Source: Hyphomicrobiaceae bacterium
Lineage (GTDB): Bacteria > Pseudomonadota > Alphaproteobacteria > Rhizobiales > Xanthobacteraceae
Direction: 5' to 3'
DNA: 64,000 nucleotides
Assembly: GCA_021324465.1 (NCBI GenBank)
Contig: JAJPJB010000071.1
Coordinates: forward strand, 1 to 64,000
Part shown: piece after piece, positions 19,138 through 28,893 of the stretch
How the letters are laid out: every line of letters starts with the position of its first letter
Numbering within the stretch: position 1 is the stretch's first letter
Position numbers and translations under genes: made by a program
The notes under the pieces: model-generated
Told to the model about the DNA's origin: nothing
What the model saw: only the letters and a program-made list of their open reading frames with translations
Databases searched by the model: none

Positions 19138-20814
19138 TTAATTCGACCCGTCCAGCAATCGCCGCGCGATCACCTGCGCCTGAATCTCGGCGGCGCCTTC
19201 AAAGATATTGAGGATGCGCGCATCGCACAGAATGCGTGAGACCGGAAATTCGACGGCAAAGCCGTTGCCGCCATGCACCTGCACGGCGTTGTCCGCGGCC
19301 GCCCAGGCGACACGTGCCGCCAAGAGCTTTGCCATGCCGGCCTCGAGATCGCAGCGCCGGCCGGAATCCTTCTGCCGCGCCGCGTAATAGGTCAGCTGCC
19401 GCGCGATCATGATCTCGGCCGCCATCATCGCGATCTTGTCCGACACACGCGGGAAATTGGCGATCGGCTCGCCGAACTGGAGGCGCGCCGTCGCATAGGC
19501 GAGCGCCTGTTCCATGGCGGCTTGCGCGACACCGATGGCGCGCGCCGCGGTCTGGATGCGCGCCGCCTCGAACGTCGCCATCAGCTGCTTGAAGCCCAGG
19601 CCCTCGATGCCGCCGAGCAGATTTTCCGCCTTGACGACAAAACCGTCGAACGCGATCTCGTATTCCTTCATGCCGCGATAGCCCAAGACTTCGATCTCGG
19701 TGCCGGACATGCCGTTGACCGGAAACGGATTGGCATCATCGCCGCGCGGCTTTTCCGCAAGCAGCATGGACAGCCCGCGATAGCCGGTCTCCGCCGGATT
19801 GGTGCGCACGAGCAGCGTCATCAGATCGGCACGCACCGGATGCGTGATCCAGGTTTTGTTGCCATAGACCCTGTATACGTCGCCCTGACGGACTGCGCGC
19901 GTCTTGAGCGAAGCGAGATCGGAACCGGTATTCGGCTCGGTGAACACCGCGGTCGGCAGCACTTCGCCCGAGGCGATCTTCGGCAGCCATTTGCGCTTCT
20001 GATCCTCGGTGCCGGAGCTCAAAATCAGTTCGGCGGCGATTTCCGAGCGCGTGCCAAGCGAGCCGACCCCGATATAGCCGCGCGACAGCTCTTCCGACAC
20101 GACGCACATCGATTCCTTGCCAAGCCCCATGCCGCCGTAATCCTCGGGGATGGTGAGGCTGAAGACGCCGAGCTCGGACATTTGTGCAATGACTTCGAGC
20201 GGGATGTACTGGTTCTTCAGGTGCCACGTCTGCGCATAAGGCACGACCTGATCCTCGGCGAATTTGCGCATCTCGTCGCGGATCGAATCGAGCGTGTCGT
20301 CGAGGGCACAGGCGCCGACCGTGGCATCGCGATGCTCGCGCATCAGCTCGACCAGGCGCGCGCGCCGCGCCGCCGTATTGCCGGTCGCGATCAAATGTTC
20401 GACGGCAGGCGTGATGCGCGCCGCGACCGCAGCGGCGGGGAGCCCGAGATCGGACAACCGCACGATCTCACCTTGGCTCATCGGGATGCCGCCGACAATT
20501 TGCGCCAGGTATTCGCCGGCGCCGATGCGCAAGAGGAGCTCCTCGTCCTCTCCAAAGGCGCCCATGTCCGCCAGCCGCCGCGCGTAGGCCGTAAGCTGGC
20601 GCAACGCCTCGACGTAAGTTGCAAGCCAAGCCAGCCCATGGGTGGCGCGCTGCTCACGGTCAAAGGCGCGCGAAATCACGCGCCCTTCGAGAGCGACTCG
20701 TTCGCCGACGGCGCGGCGGGCATCGCCAAACAGCGATTCAACAGCCGATACGGCATCGCCGAGGGTGGCAACGATGTCGTGGCCTGCGGACATCTGGGAG
20801 GCGGCAAGCGGCAT
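19138..20814 (-). CDS. mcd: Methylsuccinyl-CoA dehydrogenase (acyl-CoA dehydrogenase with long N-terminal domain)
   Basis: The enzyme would oxidise (2S)-methylsuccinyl-CoA to mesaconyl-CoA in the ethylmalonyl-CoA pathway, passing electrons to ETF. Residues about 1-165 form an extra helical N-terminal domain (AFDREQRATHGLAWLATYVE, IGAGEYLAQIVGGIPMSQGE), a hallmark of Mcd that ordinary acyl-CoA dehydrogenases lack. Residues 165-558 are the dehydrogenase core: FSLTIPEDYGGMGLGKESM, TEPNTGSDLASLKTRA, and the C-terminal YQVHGGNG-like segment VQVHGGNGFAVEFPVSRI. With the start at 20814 (GGAG seven bases upstream) the length is 558, close to characterised Mcd (about 550). The presence of ccr and ecm within 12 kb supports the assignment; substrate is inferred. 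Confidence 0.85.
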   Translation of the reverse strand: MPLAASQMSAGHDIVATLGDAVSAVESLFGDARRAVGERVALEGRVISRAFDREQRATHGLAWLATYVEALRQLTAYARRLADMGAFGEDEELLLRIGAGEYLAQIVGGIPMSQGEIVRLSDLGLPAAAVAARITPAVEHLIATGNTAARRARLVELMREHRDATVGACALDDTLDSIRDEMRKFAEDQVVPYAQTWHLKNQYIPLEVIAQMSELGVFSLTIPEDYGGMGLGKESMCVVSEELSRGYIGVGSLGTRSEIAAELILSSGTEDQKRKWLPKIASGEVLPTAVFTEPNTGSDLASLKTRAVRQGDVYRVYGNKTWITHPVRADLMTLLVRTNPAETGYRGLSMLLAEKPRGDDANPFPVNGMSGTEIEVLGYRGMKEYEIAFDGFVVKAENLLGGIEGLGFKQLMATFEAARIQTAARAIGVAQAAMEQALAYATARLQFGEPIANFPRVSDKIAMMAAEIMIARQLTYYAARQKDSGRRCDLEAGMAKLLAARVAWAAADNAVQVHGGNGFAVEFPVSRILCDARILNIFEGAAEIQAQVIARRLLDGSN

Positions 20815-21198
20815 GACTGGCTCCGATGAGCTGCAAAGACGGCCTCGGCCCGGGCTGCAAACCTTACGCGTGCGGCGCACAAAAGCAATCAACCGGATGG
20901 CTTTGGTCGTTCCGCCATTGGCGGCTGACGCGAACGGCCACCCAAATGAACGTCCAGTCCCCGTTTAACGCAAAGCCGCATCGCGAAAATTCCGCGCACG
21001 CCGGAGACTTGGCGCAAGCCTAACAGCCTGCTCGACCCTTAAGGCTGGGGGGTCCGTTGCAAGCCTCCGCTCGGAGGCGGCGAGCATATATTGCTGCGTG
21101 TTCTTGCCAAATCTTAACTATTTTACGGTGTGCTGGCGCCGGTGACCGCAAGCCTGCCGCGGCACTGGCTATCGCGCTTCTTGTTCATCGGGGCCACG
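20815..21198. other. Divergent promoter region between mcd and the chemoreceptor gene
   Basis: No gene is recognised. An AT-richer part at about 21085-21130 (ATATATTGCTGCG, CTTAACTATTTTACGG) probably carries the promoter of the chemoreceptor gene, and the left part that of mcd. I cannot assign -35 and -10 boxes with confidence. Confidence 0.4.
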
Positions 21199-23187
21199 AT
21201 GTCTTTCGCGCGACTATTTTCCAGATTATCGGTGCGTGTCCGCATCATTGTGCTGGGCGTCATTCCGGTAATCGGCTTTGTCGCCAACGCCATCGCCTTC
21301 GTCTCCGGCGATGCCGAGGTCGGCCGCGCCTTCGACAGCGTCAGCCGCAGCTCGGTCGTCTCCAATGCCAGCCGGGATCTCAAGACCGGGCTTCTGATGA
21401 TGCGTGCCGCGACCATCGAATTCGTGGCGCATCCGTCAGATGCCGAAGTGAAGGACTTCGAGGACGGCCAGGAGATCGCCATCCACGCGCTCGAGCGAAT
21501 CGAGCAGATGCTGCCGTCTTCGCAGCAGGATACGGTCACGCCGCTGCGCATCACCGTGCGCGATCTCAAGGCGAGTTTCTCAAGCCTGGTGAACGAGCAA
21601 AAATCGCTCGGCTTCACCGATGGCGAGGGCGTAACCGCCAAGCTGATCGCGGCGAGCGATGCCATCGAGAGGATCATCCACGACGATCTGTCCTGGGTCG
21701 GGGAGGTCGATCGCGCGACGCTCCTGGCTTCGTTGCTCACCATGCGGCGCTACGAGATCGAGTATCGGCTCACAAGGAGCAACGCCGCCGAACGCGCCTA
21801 CCTCGACGAGATCAAGCACTTCAACCAGCTGTTCGATTCGGTCGACGGCGCGCCGTCCATGAAGGAAAAGCTCAACAAGCAGGTTCAGGCGTACAGCTAC
21901 AGCTTCGCGCAATGGGTGGCGAGCACGGACAATATCGCGCCGCTGGTCGCGCTCATCGGTCACGACACCGAGAATGTGCTGCCGGAGGCCGACACGATTA
22001 TCGCCTCGGCGCGGGGCGACGCCTCGGCCGCCACCACGGAGCTGGCGAGGTCGCGCAGCCGCACCCGGCAATTCATCGTCTGGGTCGACATCGCCTTAGT
22101 GCTGATCGCGCTCGGCGTCAGCTGGCGCATCGGCCGCTCGATTACGAATCCGCTGGAGAAGCTCGCCGGTGCGATGATGCGGCTCGCCGCCGGCGACACC
22201 TCGGCCCAGCTTCCGGCAATCGATTCGCACGACGAGATCGGCGCGATGACGCGCACCGTAGTCGTGTTCCGCGACAATATGATCGAGCGCGAGCGTCTTG
22301 CAGCGGTGCAGCAAGAAACCAATGCGGCGCGCGAGCAGCGTGCCGAGGCAATCGCGGCCTCGATCAGTCGCTTCCGTGAATCGGTCGAACAGGCGCTCGG
22401 CCGCCTGCACCAGACCTCGGGCCGCCTCGAAAGCGCCTCGAGCGGCTTGAACAACGCCGCCGACGCGGTTTCGGCCCAGGCACGCGCCGCCGAGAGCGCG
22501 GTCGGCGCCGCTTCCGTCAATGTCGCGACAGTGGCGAGCTCGATCGAGGAGCTTGCGGTCTCAATCAGCGCAATCGCCGGGCATGCGACCAAGTCGACCG
22601 GGGTGGCGAGCCGCGCGGTCGCCGAATCCAAGCGGACCGTCACTACCATGTCCGAGCTCGGCAACGCCGCCAACCGCATCGGCGAGGTCATCGGGCTCAT
22701 TCAGGCGATCGCCGGCCAGACCAATCTGTTGGCGCTCAACGCCACGATCGAAGCGGCGCGCGCCGGCGAAGCCGGCCGCGGCTTCGCCGTGGTCGCCTCC
22801 GAGGTGAAATCGCTCGCGGCGCAGACCGCGCGCGCGACCGAGGACATCGCCGCGCAAATCGGCTCGATTCAGTCGGCGACCGCCGACGCCGCGCAAGCGA
22901 TCGAGCAGGTCTCGTCGATCATCGACGACATGTCGGAGATTGCCGCGGTGGTCGCCGCGACCGTCGAGGAACAGAACAATGCCGTCGCCGCGATCGCCGA
23001 AGGCGTCAACCGCGCCTCGAACGAGGCCCGCAGCGGCTCCGAGGCCATGAGCCGCGTCGCCGGCGCCTCTTCCGGCGCCCGCAGCACTGCGGCGGACGTC
23101 AAAGCGCTTGCCGCCGCGCTTGCCACCGAAGCCGAGAATCTGCACAACGAAGTGCGCCGCTTCCTCGACGACGTTCAAGCCGCATAG
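21199..23187 (+). CDS. Methyl-accepting chemotaxis protein
   Basis: With the start at 21199 the receptor has 662 residues (an upstream in-frame start at 21130 would add 23). A first membrane segment lies at residues about 12-34 ([19 protein letters not shown]), then a periplasmic helical sensor of about 260 residues, a second membrane segment near 305 ([18 protein letters not shown]), a HAMP domain ([20 protein letters not shown]), and a cytoplasmic signalling domain whose conserved hairpin tip reads [20 protein letters not shown]. The sensor has no named ligand family I recognise; its long helical form resembles HBM-type domains. No C-terminal CheR-binding pentapeptide is seen. Confidence 0.93.
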   Translation: MSFARLFSRLSVRVRIIVLGVIPVIGFVANAIAFVSGDAEVGRAFDSVSRSSVVSNASRDLKTGLLMMRAATIEFVAHPSDAEVKDFEDGQEIAIHALERIEQMLPSSQQDTVTPLRITVRDLKASFSSLVNEQKSLGFTDGEGVTAKLIAASDAIERIIHDDLSWVGEVDRATLLASLLTMRRYEIEYRLTRSNAAERAYLDEIKHFNQLFDSVDGAPSMKEKLNKQVQAYSYSFAQWVASTDNIAPLVALIGHDTENVLPEADTIIASARGDASAATTELARSRSRTRQFIVWVDIALVLIALGVSWRIGRSITNPLEKLAGAMMRLAAGDTSAQLPAIDSHDEIGAMTRTVVVFRDNMIERERLAAVQQETNAAREQRAEAIAASISRFRESVEQALGRLHQTSGRLESASSGLNNAADAVSAQARAAESAVGAASVNVATVASSIEELAVSISAIAGHATKSTGVASRAVAESKRTVTTMSELGNAANRIGEVIGLIQAIAGQTNLLALNATIEAARAGEAGRGFAVVASEVKSLAAQTARATEDIAAQIGSIQSATADAAQAIEQVSSIIDDMSEIAAVVAATVEEQNNAVAAIAEGVNRASNEARSGSEAMSRVAGASSGARSTAADVKALAAALATEAENLHNEVRRFLDDVQAA

Positions 23188-23227
23188 CCGACATCGAGGA
23201 GGCCGCCGCCAAGGAGTGCCCGCTCTC

Positions 23228-24040
23228 TCAAAGATTCAGCGCAACTATCGAAGTTGACGCGAGCAATAGAACGACGCCGAGCGAGGCGCTCAGTCGCCGC
23301 CCCCACCGCGCATTCTTCTCCAGCGCCATCACAGCGCCAATCATCAGCATCCATCCAACGCTGCCCGTGCCGACGAGGAACATCAGGAGCATAATTGCCC
23401 AGCAGCAGCCGACGCAAAACAAGCCATGGTGCAGGCCGAGCAAAAACGATTGCCGGCGTACCGCTTGGCCTCGCCAATGCTCATTGATGAAGCTGAACGG
23501 CGTCCGGCATTTGTCGAGACAGCGATATTTGAGCTTGCTGAACTGGAACGCTCCGGCCAGCGCCAACACGATCACACCGACGATCCAGCTGTTGACGCTG
23601 AGAAACACATTGGTCGCCACGGCCGCGTGCAGGCTCATATCGGCCAGGTGAGCGATCAGGCCAAAAGCGGTCCAGATCGATAGGTAGCCCGCAACGACCA
23701 AAGTCAGCAGCAGGCCGCGATCGTCTCTGTCCGCGGTCATGCGGGCAAAGATCGCAAGCAGCGGCATTGTGGTGGGTAGCATCATCGCCACCGTCATGAG
23801 CAGCCACGCCGCGACGTAGACTAGCCCCGCAAAAAGCGCCGTGCCCGCCGGCACGGCACGGCAGATGGTGCCGACAAATCCGCCGACAAACCCTGACTGC
23901 AGCCACTGGCCGTGATCGAGATAGCGTCCGTAAGGGCTTTGTCCCCAGATCGCGAGCGTCAGCCACGCCAATGCGACGAGGGCGCCGATCACCGGCAGCC
24001 GTGCGTCGCGCACATGGAATACACGCAACAAAGGCACCAT
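23228..24040 (-). CDS. DUF2182 polytopic membrane protein
   Basis: This 270-residue protein has about seven membrane segments. AWLLMTVAMMLPTTMPLLAI and LHHGLFCVGCCWAIMLLMFL are the two signature stretches of DUF2182; they carry Met-rich and Cys/His residues that suggest metal handling, although the function is unproved. Its stop converges on the chemoreceptor gene with a 40-base gap. The start at 24040 lies 19 bases after the DUF1326 stop, so both genes form one operon. DUF1326 and DUF2182 genes are frequently adjacent in bacteria, which implies a joint role. Confidence 0.9.
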   Translation of the reverse strand: MVPLLRVFHVRDARLPVIGALVALAWLTLAIWGQSPYGRYLDHGQWLQSGFVGGFVGTICRAVPAGTALFAGLVYVAAWLLMTVAMMLPTTMPLLAIFARMTADRDDRGLLLTLVVAGYLSIWTAFGLIAHLADMSLHAAVATNVFLSVNSWIVGVIVLALAGAFQFSKLKYRCLDKCRTPFSFINEHWRGQAVRRQSFLLGLHHGLFCVGCCWAIMLLMFLVGTGSVGWMLMIGAVMALEKNARWGRRLSASLGVVLLLASTSIVALNL

Positions 24041-24059
24041 TGCGGATCAAGTCGCAGTT

Positions 24060-24662
24060 TCACGCGTCGAAGACGAATGTGCTTTGCAGCGCGTTGTGAC
24101 CGCTGAGGTCGAGATCGATTCCGAGCGCCGGCTGCTTCGATATGTAGCGCGGCGATTTTCCGACAAAGACCGGAGCGCCGGGAACAGTGGAAAAGATCGT
24201 ATCGGTGAGCGTCGTATTGGAGCCGGTCGCGCCCTGATACGGCTCAAGCTCCGCGTATTGGTTCTCACCGATCTTGATCGTGCCGCGGCCCTTGTCGACA
24301 TTGAAGGTAATCGGGAGCCGCTCGACCGCCACCACCTCGCCGACCAGCTTGGCGATTTCGGCAATCGGCCCGCCGGCTTTTCCGGTGTAGACTTTGAGCA
24401 GGGCGGCCAGTTGCTCGTCCGACGCCCTGTCGTCGACATAAACCGCAACGCGCCAATTGCCCTTGAGAATATTTCCGGGCAGGTGGGCGACGATTGCGAT
24501 CGTGCGGTTCGTCACATCGATCCCGTCGATGGTCCCCTTGTCGAAATGGTACGCGACAATTGTGTCGCAGGTGCCATTGTCCGGGTCTTCACCAATCCAA
24601 CATGGGCACAATACGCGGCAGTCACAGACTTCCAGTAAACGGCCTTCCAGGTGGTAGGGCAT
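24060..24662 (-). CDS. DUF1326 protein with N-terminal Cys cluster
   Basis: This 200-residue protein has a distinctive N terminus, MPYHLEGRLLEVCDC followed by RVLCPCW, giving two CxC pairs (Cys13/15 and Cys19/21), and a fifth Cys at NGTCD (Cys32). The rest is predicted soluble, with a conserved repeating beta pattern and no signal peptide. The family is DUF1326; the paired cysteines suggest metal or redox chemistry. It lies immediately upstream of the DUF2182 membrane protein on the same strand. What the pair does is not established; metal ion handling is an inference from the residues. Confidence 0.9.
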   Translation of the reverse strand: MPYHLEGRLLEVCDCRVLCPCWIGEDPDNGTCDTIVAYHFDKGTIDGIDVTNRTIAIVAHLPGNILKGNWRVAVYVDDRASDEQLAALLKVYTGKAGGPIAEIAKLVGEVVAVERLPITFNVDKGRGTIKIGENQYAELEPYQGATGSNTTLTDTIFSTVPGAPVFVGKSPRYISKQPALGIDLDLSGHNALQSTFVFDA

Positions 24663-24960
24663 GTTTCACCCCTGTGATAAGACCAATATGCGGGACACAG
24701 CATAGTACTGCTATCGGTGTCCCGCCATCGAATTCCTCGCGAAACCGCCCGGCGTCAAGTTGACAAGACCGCGTTGTCCTTAAGTTCGTTCACGTCGGTT
24801 TTGTCCCGTTGCGTTTCGTCGACCAAAGGCCGCGCGGTCTTCCCGCTGCGCGCGAAACATTCCGCTGAAGAATCGGCCAAAGCATGCGCCCGTGGACTTC
24901 CGCGCGCCGGTTGATTTTGACTGGAAACGATCGCGCGCGGAAAAACCGGACCGTTCTTAG
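24663..24960. other. Intergenic stretch upstream of the DUF1326 gene
   Basis: No coding frame here has a family signature or start signal. Being upstream of the leftward DUF1326-DUF2182 operon, it should contain its promoter, and it also receives the 3' end of the PilZ gene. Confidence 0.4.
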
Positions 24961-25632
24961 CTATTCGGTCACAAAGCTGCGCACCGCCTCCGGACTCACC
25001 CGCGCCTCGAGGCGGCGCAAATCCTGCCGCTCAATGAAGCGGATGGCGAAGCCGCCGTCGAAATGGCGCACCACACGTCCGACGACCGTTGCAAGCGCCA
25101 GGACCGTGCCGACCTTCGGAATGGTCTCCGCCGCGACTGCGGCGCCGGAGGCCGACAGATCGAGGACGAAACAATCTTCCGATGTGGCGTCTGCAAAGAC
25201 GAGGCGGGAATACGGATTGCTAGGCACAAACCGGCAGTCGGAGCGCTGATCCATGACGTCAAAGTTCTTGAATTGCTCGAGCCAATCGATGCGTGCGGCA
25301 AGCTTCTCGCGCTCTCCGTCGCTGGCGACGATGCTCATGACAAAGCCGCCCTCGAGCAGACGGATCACCTTGCCTTTGAATTTTCCGAGCTGATCGACCG
25401 TGGCAAAGGCACGTTCGCCCAAGCGCCCGCGCACCGGCGCAGCGAACGCAATCGCGTGCGGCGATACATTGACGGCGCGGCAGGCAAAGACGCGACGCTC
25501 GCCGCGCGCATTGCGATGGTCGGCGAGCATATAGGAGCCCGGAACGCTGACAATGATGCCCGCGCCTCGCCGGCGCTCGACGAAAACCGCATCGTTTCTT
25601 TGGGCGCTGGCACAAACAGCTGAGGGCGGCAT
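24961..25632 (-). CDS. Protein with one or two PilZ-like domains
   Basis: With the ATG at 25632, supported by GGAG nine bases upstream, the protein has 223 residues. The second half contains a PilZ-like pattern: QRSDCRFVPSNPY (an RxxxR-like c-di-GMP loop, here R-SDCR) and then VLDLSASGAAVAAETIPKVG, the D-SxxGxx motif. The first half has a related but weaker unit, RRVFACRAVNVSPHAIAFAA, followed by LGKFKGKVIRLLEGGFVMSI. This suggests a tandem arrangement in which only the second unit has good c-di-GMP-binding residues. It is a soluble, probably regulatory protein; target unknown. Confidence 0.8.
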   Translation of the reverse strand: MPPSAVCASAQRNDAVFVERRRGAGIIVSVPGSYMLADHRNARGERRVFACRAVNVSPHAIAFAAPVRGRLGERAFATVDQLGKFKGKVIRLLEGGFVMSIVASDGEREKLAARIDWLEQFKNFDVMDQRSDCRFVPSNPYSRLVFADATSEDCFVLDLSASGAAVAAETIPKVGTVLALATVVGRVVRHFDGGFAIRFIERQDLRRLEARVSPEAVRSFVTE

Positions 25633-25659
25633 TGCCGCAGGCTCCGGTAGCAGCCACAA

Positions 25660-26238
25660 TCTAAGGGAGAATACGTATGTCGCCTTGACAACTTCTTCAC
25701 CGCATCAAGGCCTCGGCAGGCATGGCTTTAACCCGATCAATACCCTTGCGAAACCAAGGTTCACCTGTGCTTTCAGCATGAAGAGGTCATTTTGCGCGTC
25801 CCCCTTTCGCCCTTTCTGTAGGCGGGCCCGCGGGCAACCGGCGCGCGAGATGAAGCAGCCGGGCCGTGGTTACTGTTTCATTAATTCCGCCGCGAGGTCT
25901 GGCCCGGACTGCAGATGGCGGCGCAGACCGAGCCGGCGACTAACACCATCGTCCGGGAGATGGGCCCGTTCACGCGGCGGCACGGCTCGCAATCGAACGT
26001 CGTCGAGCTTCCATGCGGCTTTTGGCGGCGCCGTCGACCCGGGCCTGATAAGCGTTGAAATCGAAGCGATGTCCCCCACTCCGTCGGCGATTTGCCGAAA
26101 CGTGTCCCGATAGCAAGCCAGAGCTGTAGCGATGCCCCTTGTCTGCTTTTGCGCCGAGAAATGGCCAGGGCCGGCGCGCAACGCCGACCCGTTTCCTGCT
26201 ATGAATAAAGCCGCGTCCACCGCGGAGATCGTGCCCCG
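25660..26238. other. Region between PilZ and yihY genes, no firm gene
   Basis: A minus-strand frame ends at 25870 and reads back to beyond 26121 (segments RQIADGVGDIASISTLIRPG and LGLRRHLQSGPDLAAELMKQ); it looks protein-like at its C-terminal end but has no clear start signal and overlaps the start of yihY in its full length. I do not recognise the family. Plus-strand frames here look like its shadows. I therefore leave it as a candidate only. Confidence 0.3.
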
Positions 26239-27108
26239 TTGAACACCGCCCGACTGTGCTACCGCATCGCGATGGATGCCTTTTATCGCTTCAATGCCGA
26301 CGACGGCTGGGCGATCGCAAGCCACATTGCGCTCTCGATCCTGATGTCGATGTTCCCGTTTTTGATTCTGGTGACGGCAATTGCCGGCTTCATCGGGTCA
26401 AAAAACCTCGCCGACGAGGTAGCGCAGCTGATCATCGCGGCTTGGCCGCATGAAGTGTCGGGCGGCATCGCCGGTGAAATCCATAGCGTCCTGACCACCG
26501 CGCGCGGCGACATTCTCACTGTCGGCGCGGTATTCGCGATTTATTTCTCCTCGAGCGGCGTCGAGAGCCTGCGTATCGGCCTGAACCGCGCCTATGGTCT
26601 CAATGAAAAACGTCCGTGGTGGGTCTTACGGCTGGAATCGATCGGTTATGTGCTGGTGAGCGCGCTCGGCCTGCTGGCGCTCGCCTTTCTCGTTGTGCTG
26701 GGTCCGCTGGTGTTCCGTGCCGGGCTCGCTTACGCGCCGTGGCTCGCGCCGCTCGAACGCCACTACGATATCGGCCGCTTCAGCGTGGCGGTTTTTGTTC
26801 TCACTATCGCGCTGATGATCTTGCACATGTGGCTGCCGGCCGGGCGCCGGCAGATCGAAGATGTCTGGCCGGGAATTTTTGCGACCCTGCTGCTCTGGCT
26901 GGCTTGCGGCGTGGTCTTCGGCCGCTATCTGTCGGATTTTTCTTATACCTATGTACGCTATTACGCCGGCCTCGCCTCGGCCATGACGGCCCTGGTGTTT
27001 CTCTATTTCACCGCCTGGATTTTCATCTATGGCGGCGAACTCAACGCCGCCATAGCGCGGGAGCGCGAGCGACGGCGCGGGTTGCTCGACCGCGTCAGCG
27101 ACGCATAG
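26239..27108 (+). CDS. YihY/BrkB-family inner-membrane protein
   Basis: This 289-residue protein has six or so membrane segments, beginning with FYRFNADDGWAIASHIALSI, the conserved opening of the YihY family, and SMFPFLILVTAIAGFIGSKN. The central loop VYFSSSGVESL-like sequence (FAIYFSSSGVESLRIGLNRA) and the later YVRYYAGLASAMTALVFLYF segment are typical. Older annotation as ribonuclease BN is incorrect for this family; the function remains unclear. The start is a TTG at 26239; an ATG at 26272 would remove 11 residues but would cut close to the conserved motif. Confidence 0.9.
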   Translation: MNTARLCYRIAMDAFYRFNADDGWAIASHIALSILMSMFPFLILVTAIAGFIGSKNLADEVAQLIIAAWPHEVSGGIAGEIHSVLTTARGDILTVGAVFAIYFSSSGVESLRIGLNRAYGLNEKRPWWVLRLESIGYVLVSALGLLALAFLVVLGPLVFRAGLAYAPWLAPLERHYDIGRFSVAVFVLTIALMILHMWLPAGRRQIEDVWPGIFATLLLWLACGVVFGRYLSDFSYTYVRYYAGLASAMTALVFLYFTAWIFIYGGELNAAIARERERRRGLLDRVSDA

Positions 27109-27220
27109 CAACGACGCGGCCCGCTGGTGCGCTGCGGGGTCCCGATGGGACTAGCTGATCAGCGGCAAGAGCGCATCGCTTTTGCGGCGGTAAGAGGGTG
27201 CTGCAGCTCGCTCTTGTGGC

Positions 27221-28495
27221 TCAGCTGGCGGCTTCGACCACGTCCTCAAAATTGCGCAGGCCCGGACGCGGCGTATTGACCAGCACCGCCATGTTGCCGG
27301 GCTTGTGCCGATTGGTGCGCATCAATTCGTGGGCATAGGGGATTTTGTCCCATGGGAACACGTCGCTCATGCAGGGATCGACGCGGCGATCGATGACGAA
27401 CTGATTGGCAGCGCTCGCTTGTTTGAGGTGCGCGAAATGCGAGCCTTGGATCCGCTTCTGCCGCATCCAGACATAGCGCGCGTCGAAGGTGATGTTGTAG
27501 CCCGTGGTGCCGGCACAGAATACAACCATGCCGCCGCGTTTGACGACGAGGCAGGAGACCGGGAACGTCGCCTCGCCGGGATGTTCGAACACAATGTCGA
27601 CGTCGCGCTTGCCCGTAATGTCCCAGATCGCTTTGCCGAAGCGGCGCGCCTCCTTCACCCAGGCGTCATATTCGCCTGTACCGACCTTCGGCATCTGACC
27701 CCAGCATTTGAAATCGCTGCGGTTGATGACGCCTTTGGCTCCGAGTTCCATTACGTAGGGCACCTTCGCCTGGTCCGACACGATGCCGATGGCATTGGCG
27801 CCGGATGCCGCGACAAGCTGCACGCCGAACACGCCGAGCCCGCCCGAGGCGCCCCAGACCAGCACATTGTCGCCGGGCTTGAGCGTGTGCGGCGCATGTC
27901 CGAACAGCATGCGATAGGCGGTCGCGAGCGTGAGCGTGTAGCAGGCCGATTCTTCCCAGGTGAGATGCGCGGGTTTCGGCATCAGTTGGCGCGATTGCAC
28001 CCGGCAGAATTGCGCGAAAGAGCCGTCCGGCGTCTCGTAGCCCCAGATGCGCTGCGACGGCGACAGTAGCGGATCGCCGCCATTGCACTCCTCGTCATCA
28101 CCGTCGTCCTGATTGCAATGGACGATGACCTCGTCCCCGACCTTCCAGCGATGCACCTTTGAGCCAACCGCCCAAACGATGCCGGAGGCATCGGAGCCGG
28201 CAATGTGGAACGGATGCTTGTGCCCATCCAGCGGTGAAACCGGGACGCCGAGCCCGGCCCAGACGCCGTTGTAATTGACACCCCCGGCCATGACATAGAC
28301 CAGCACTTCATCCTCGGCGATCGGCCAGGTCGGCACCACCTCCAACTGCATCGCCTGTTCCGGCGGCCCATGCCGCTCCTTGCGAATGGCCCAAGCGTAC
28401 ATCTTCTGCGGAACATGGCCGAGCGGCGGAACCTCGCCGATTCCGTAGAGATCCTTTTGCGGCGCGGCGGATGGTTTCATTTGCGCTACGGCCAT
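27221..28495 (-). CDS. ccr: Crotonyl-CoA carboxylase/reductase
   Basis: Ccr carries out the NADPH-dependent reductive carboxylation of crotonyl-CoA to (2S)-ethylmalonyl-CoA, the key step of the ethylmalonyl-CoA pathway. The 424 residues are typical. It is a medium-chain dehydrogenase/reductase: VNYNGVWAGLGVPVSPLDGH in the catalytic half, and GDNVLVWGASGGLGVFGVQL in the NADPH fold. The acidic insertion HCNQDDGDDEECNGGDPLLS followed by RIWGYETPDGSFAQF distinguishes Ccr from ordinary quinone reductases and covers residues reported to hold CO2 in Ccr enzymes. No operon partner lies close; ecm and mcd are within 8 kb on either side. Confidence 0.96.
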   Translation of the reverse strand: MAVAQMKPSAAPQKDLYGIGEVPPLGHVPQKMYAWAIRKERHGPPEQAMQLEVVPTWPIAEDEVLVYVMAGGVNYNGVWAGLGVPVSPLDGHKHPFHIAGSDASGIVWAVGSKVHRWKVGDEVIVHCNQDDGDDEECNGGDPLLSPSQRIWGYETPDGSFAQFCRVQSRQLMPKPAHLTWEESACYTLTLATAYRMLFGHAPHTLKPGDNVLVWGASGGLGVFGVQLVAASGANAIGIVSDQAKVPYVMELGAKGVINRSDFKCWGQMPKVGTGEYDAWVKEARRFGKAIWDITGKRDVDIVFEHPGEATFPVSCLVVKRGGMVVFCAGTTGYNITFDARYVWMRQKRIQGSHFAHLKQASAANQFVIDRRVDPCMSDVFPWDKIPYAHELMRTNRHKPGNMAVLVNTPRPGLRNFEDVVEAAS

Positions 28496-28893
28496 GACAC
28501 GCTCCAGATGCTCCAGATGAGGCGCCGCGAACGCCCCGACTTCCGGCTACAGCGGCCGGACAGCGCCGGATGCTGGCACCCTGCCGCGGGCTTTTGCTTT
28601 TGTCTGCGCACGATCTTTTGCCAACTTCCTTCGCCCGCCGCAGCGGACCTGCACCAAGGCGAAAAAGCGGTCCGCGGGATCAGCTTCAAGTCGCATTCGC
28701 GCAGTCTGCCGCAGCTGATGTTGCAGCGCAATAATAAGTTAGAATGATTTGGTGGTGGATGGCGCGTCCGCGCCACTGACAGCGCGGCCCTGTGGCCGTA
28801 GACTTCACGCAGCGCACGCCCATGCGCTCAGGGGCGCTGCAGTTTGGTTTTGCCCTTGCCGGGACAGCGAAGGGGCAACACGGGGGAGAGGTC
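28496..28893. other. Intergenic region upstream of ccr and glsB-like genes
   Basis: This divergent spacer should hold the promoters of ccr (leftward) and of the small GlsB-type gene (rightward). Short frames on both strands show no recognisable protein. I see no clear operator palindrome. Confidence 0.4.

Noticed and set aside
19273-20829. 518-codon plus-strand frame opposite mcd
   Set aside because: It is composed of Arg/Ala/Gly/Asp-rich sequence without any motif; the opposite strand encodes a full dehydrogenase.
21057-22379. 440-codon frame overlapping the chemoreceptor gene
   Set aside because: It is Arg/His-rich with no family signal; the MCP frame has HAMP and signalling domains.
26239-27108. 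Ribonuclease BN
   Set aside because: YihY-family proteins were once named so, but the family is an inner-membrane protein and not the RNase.
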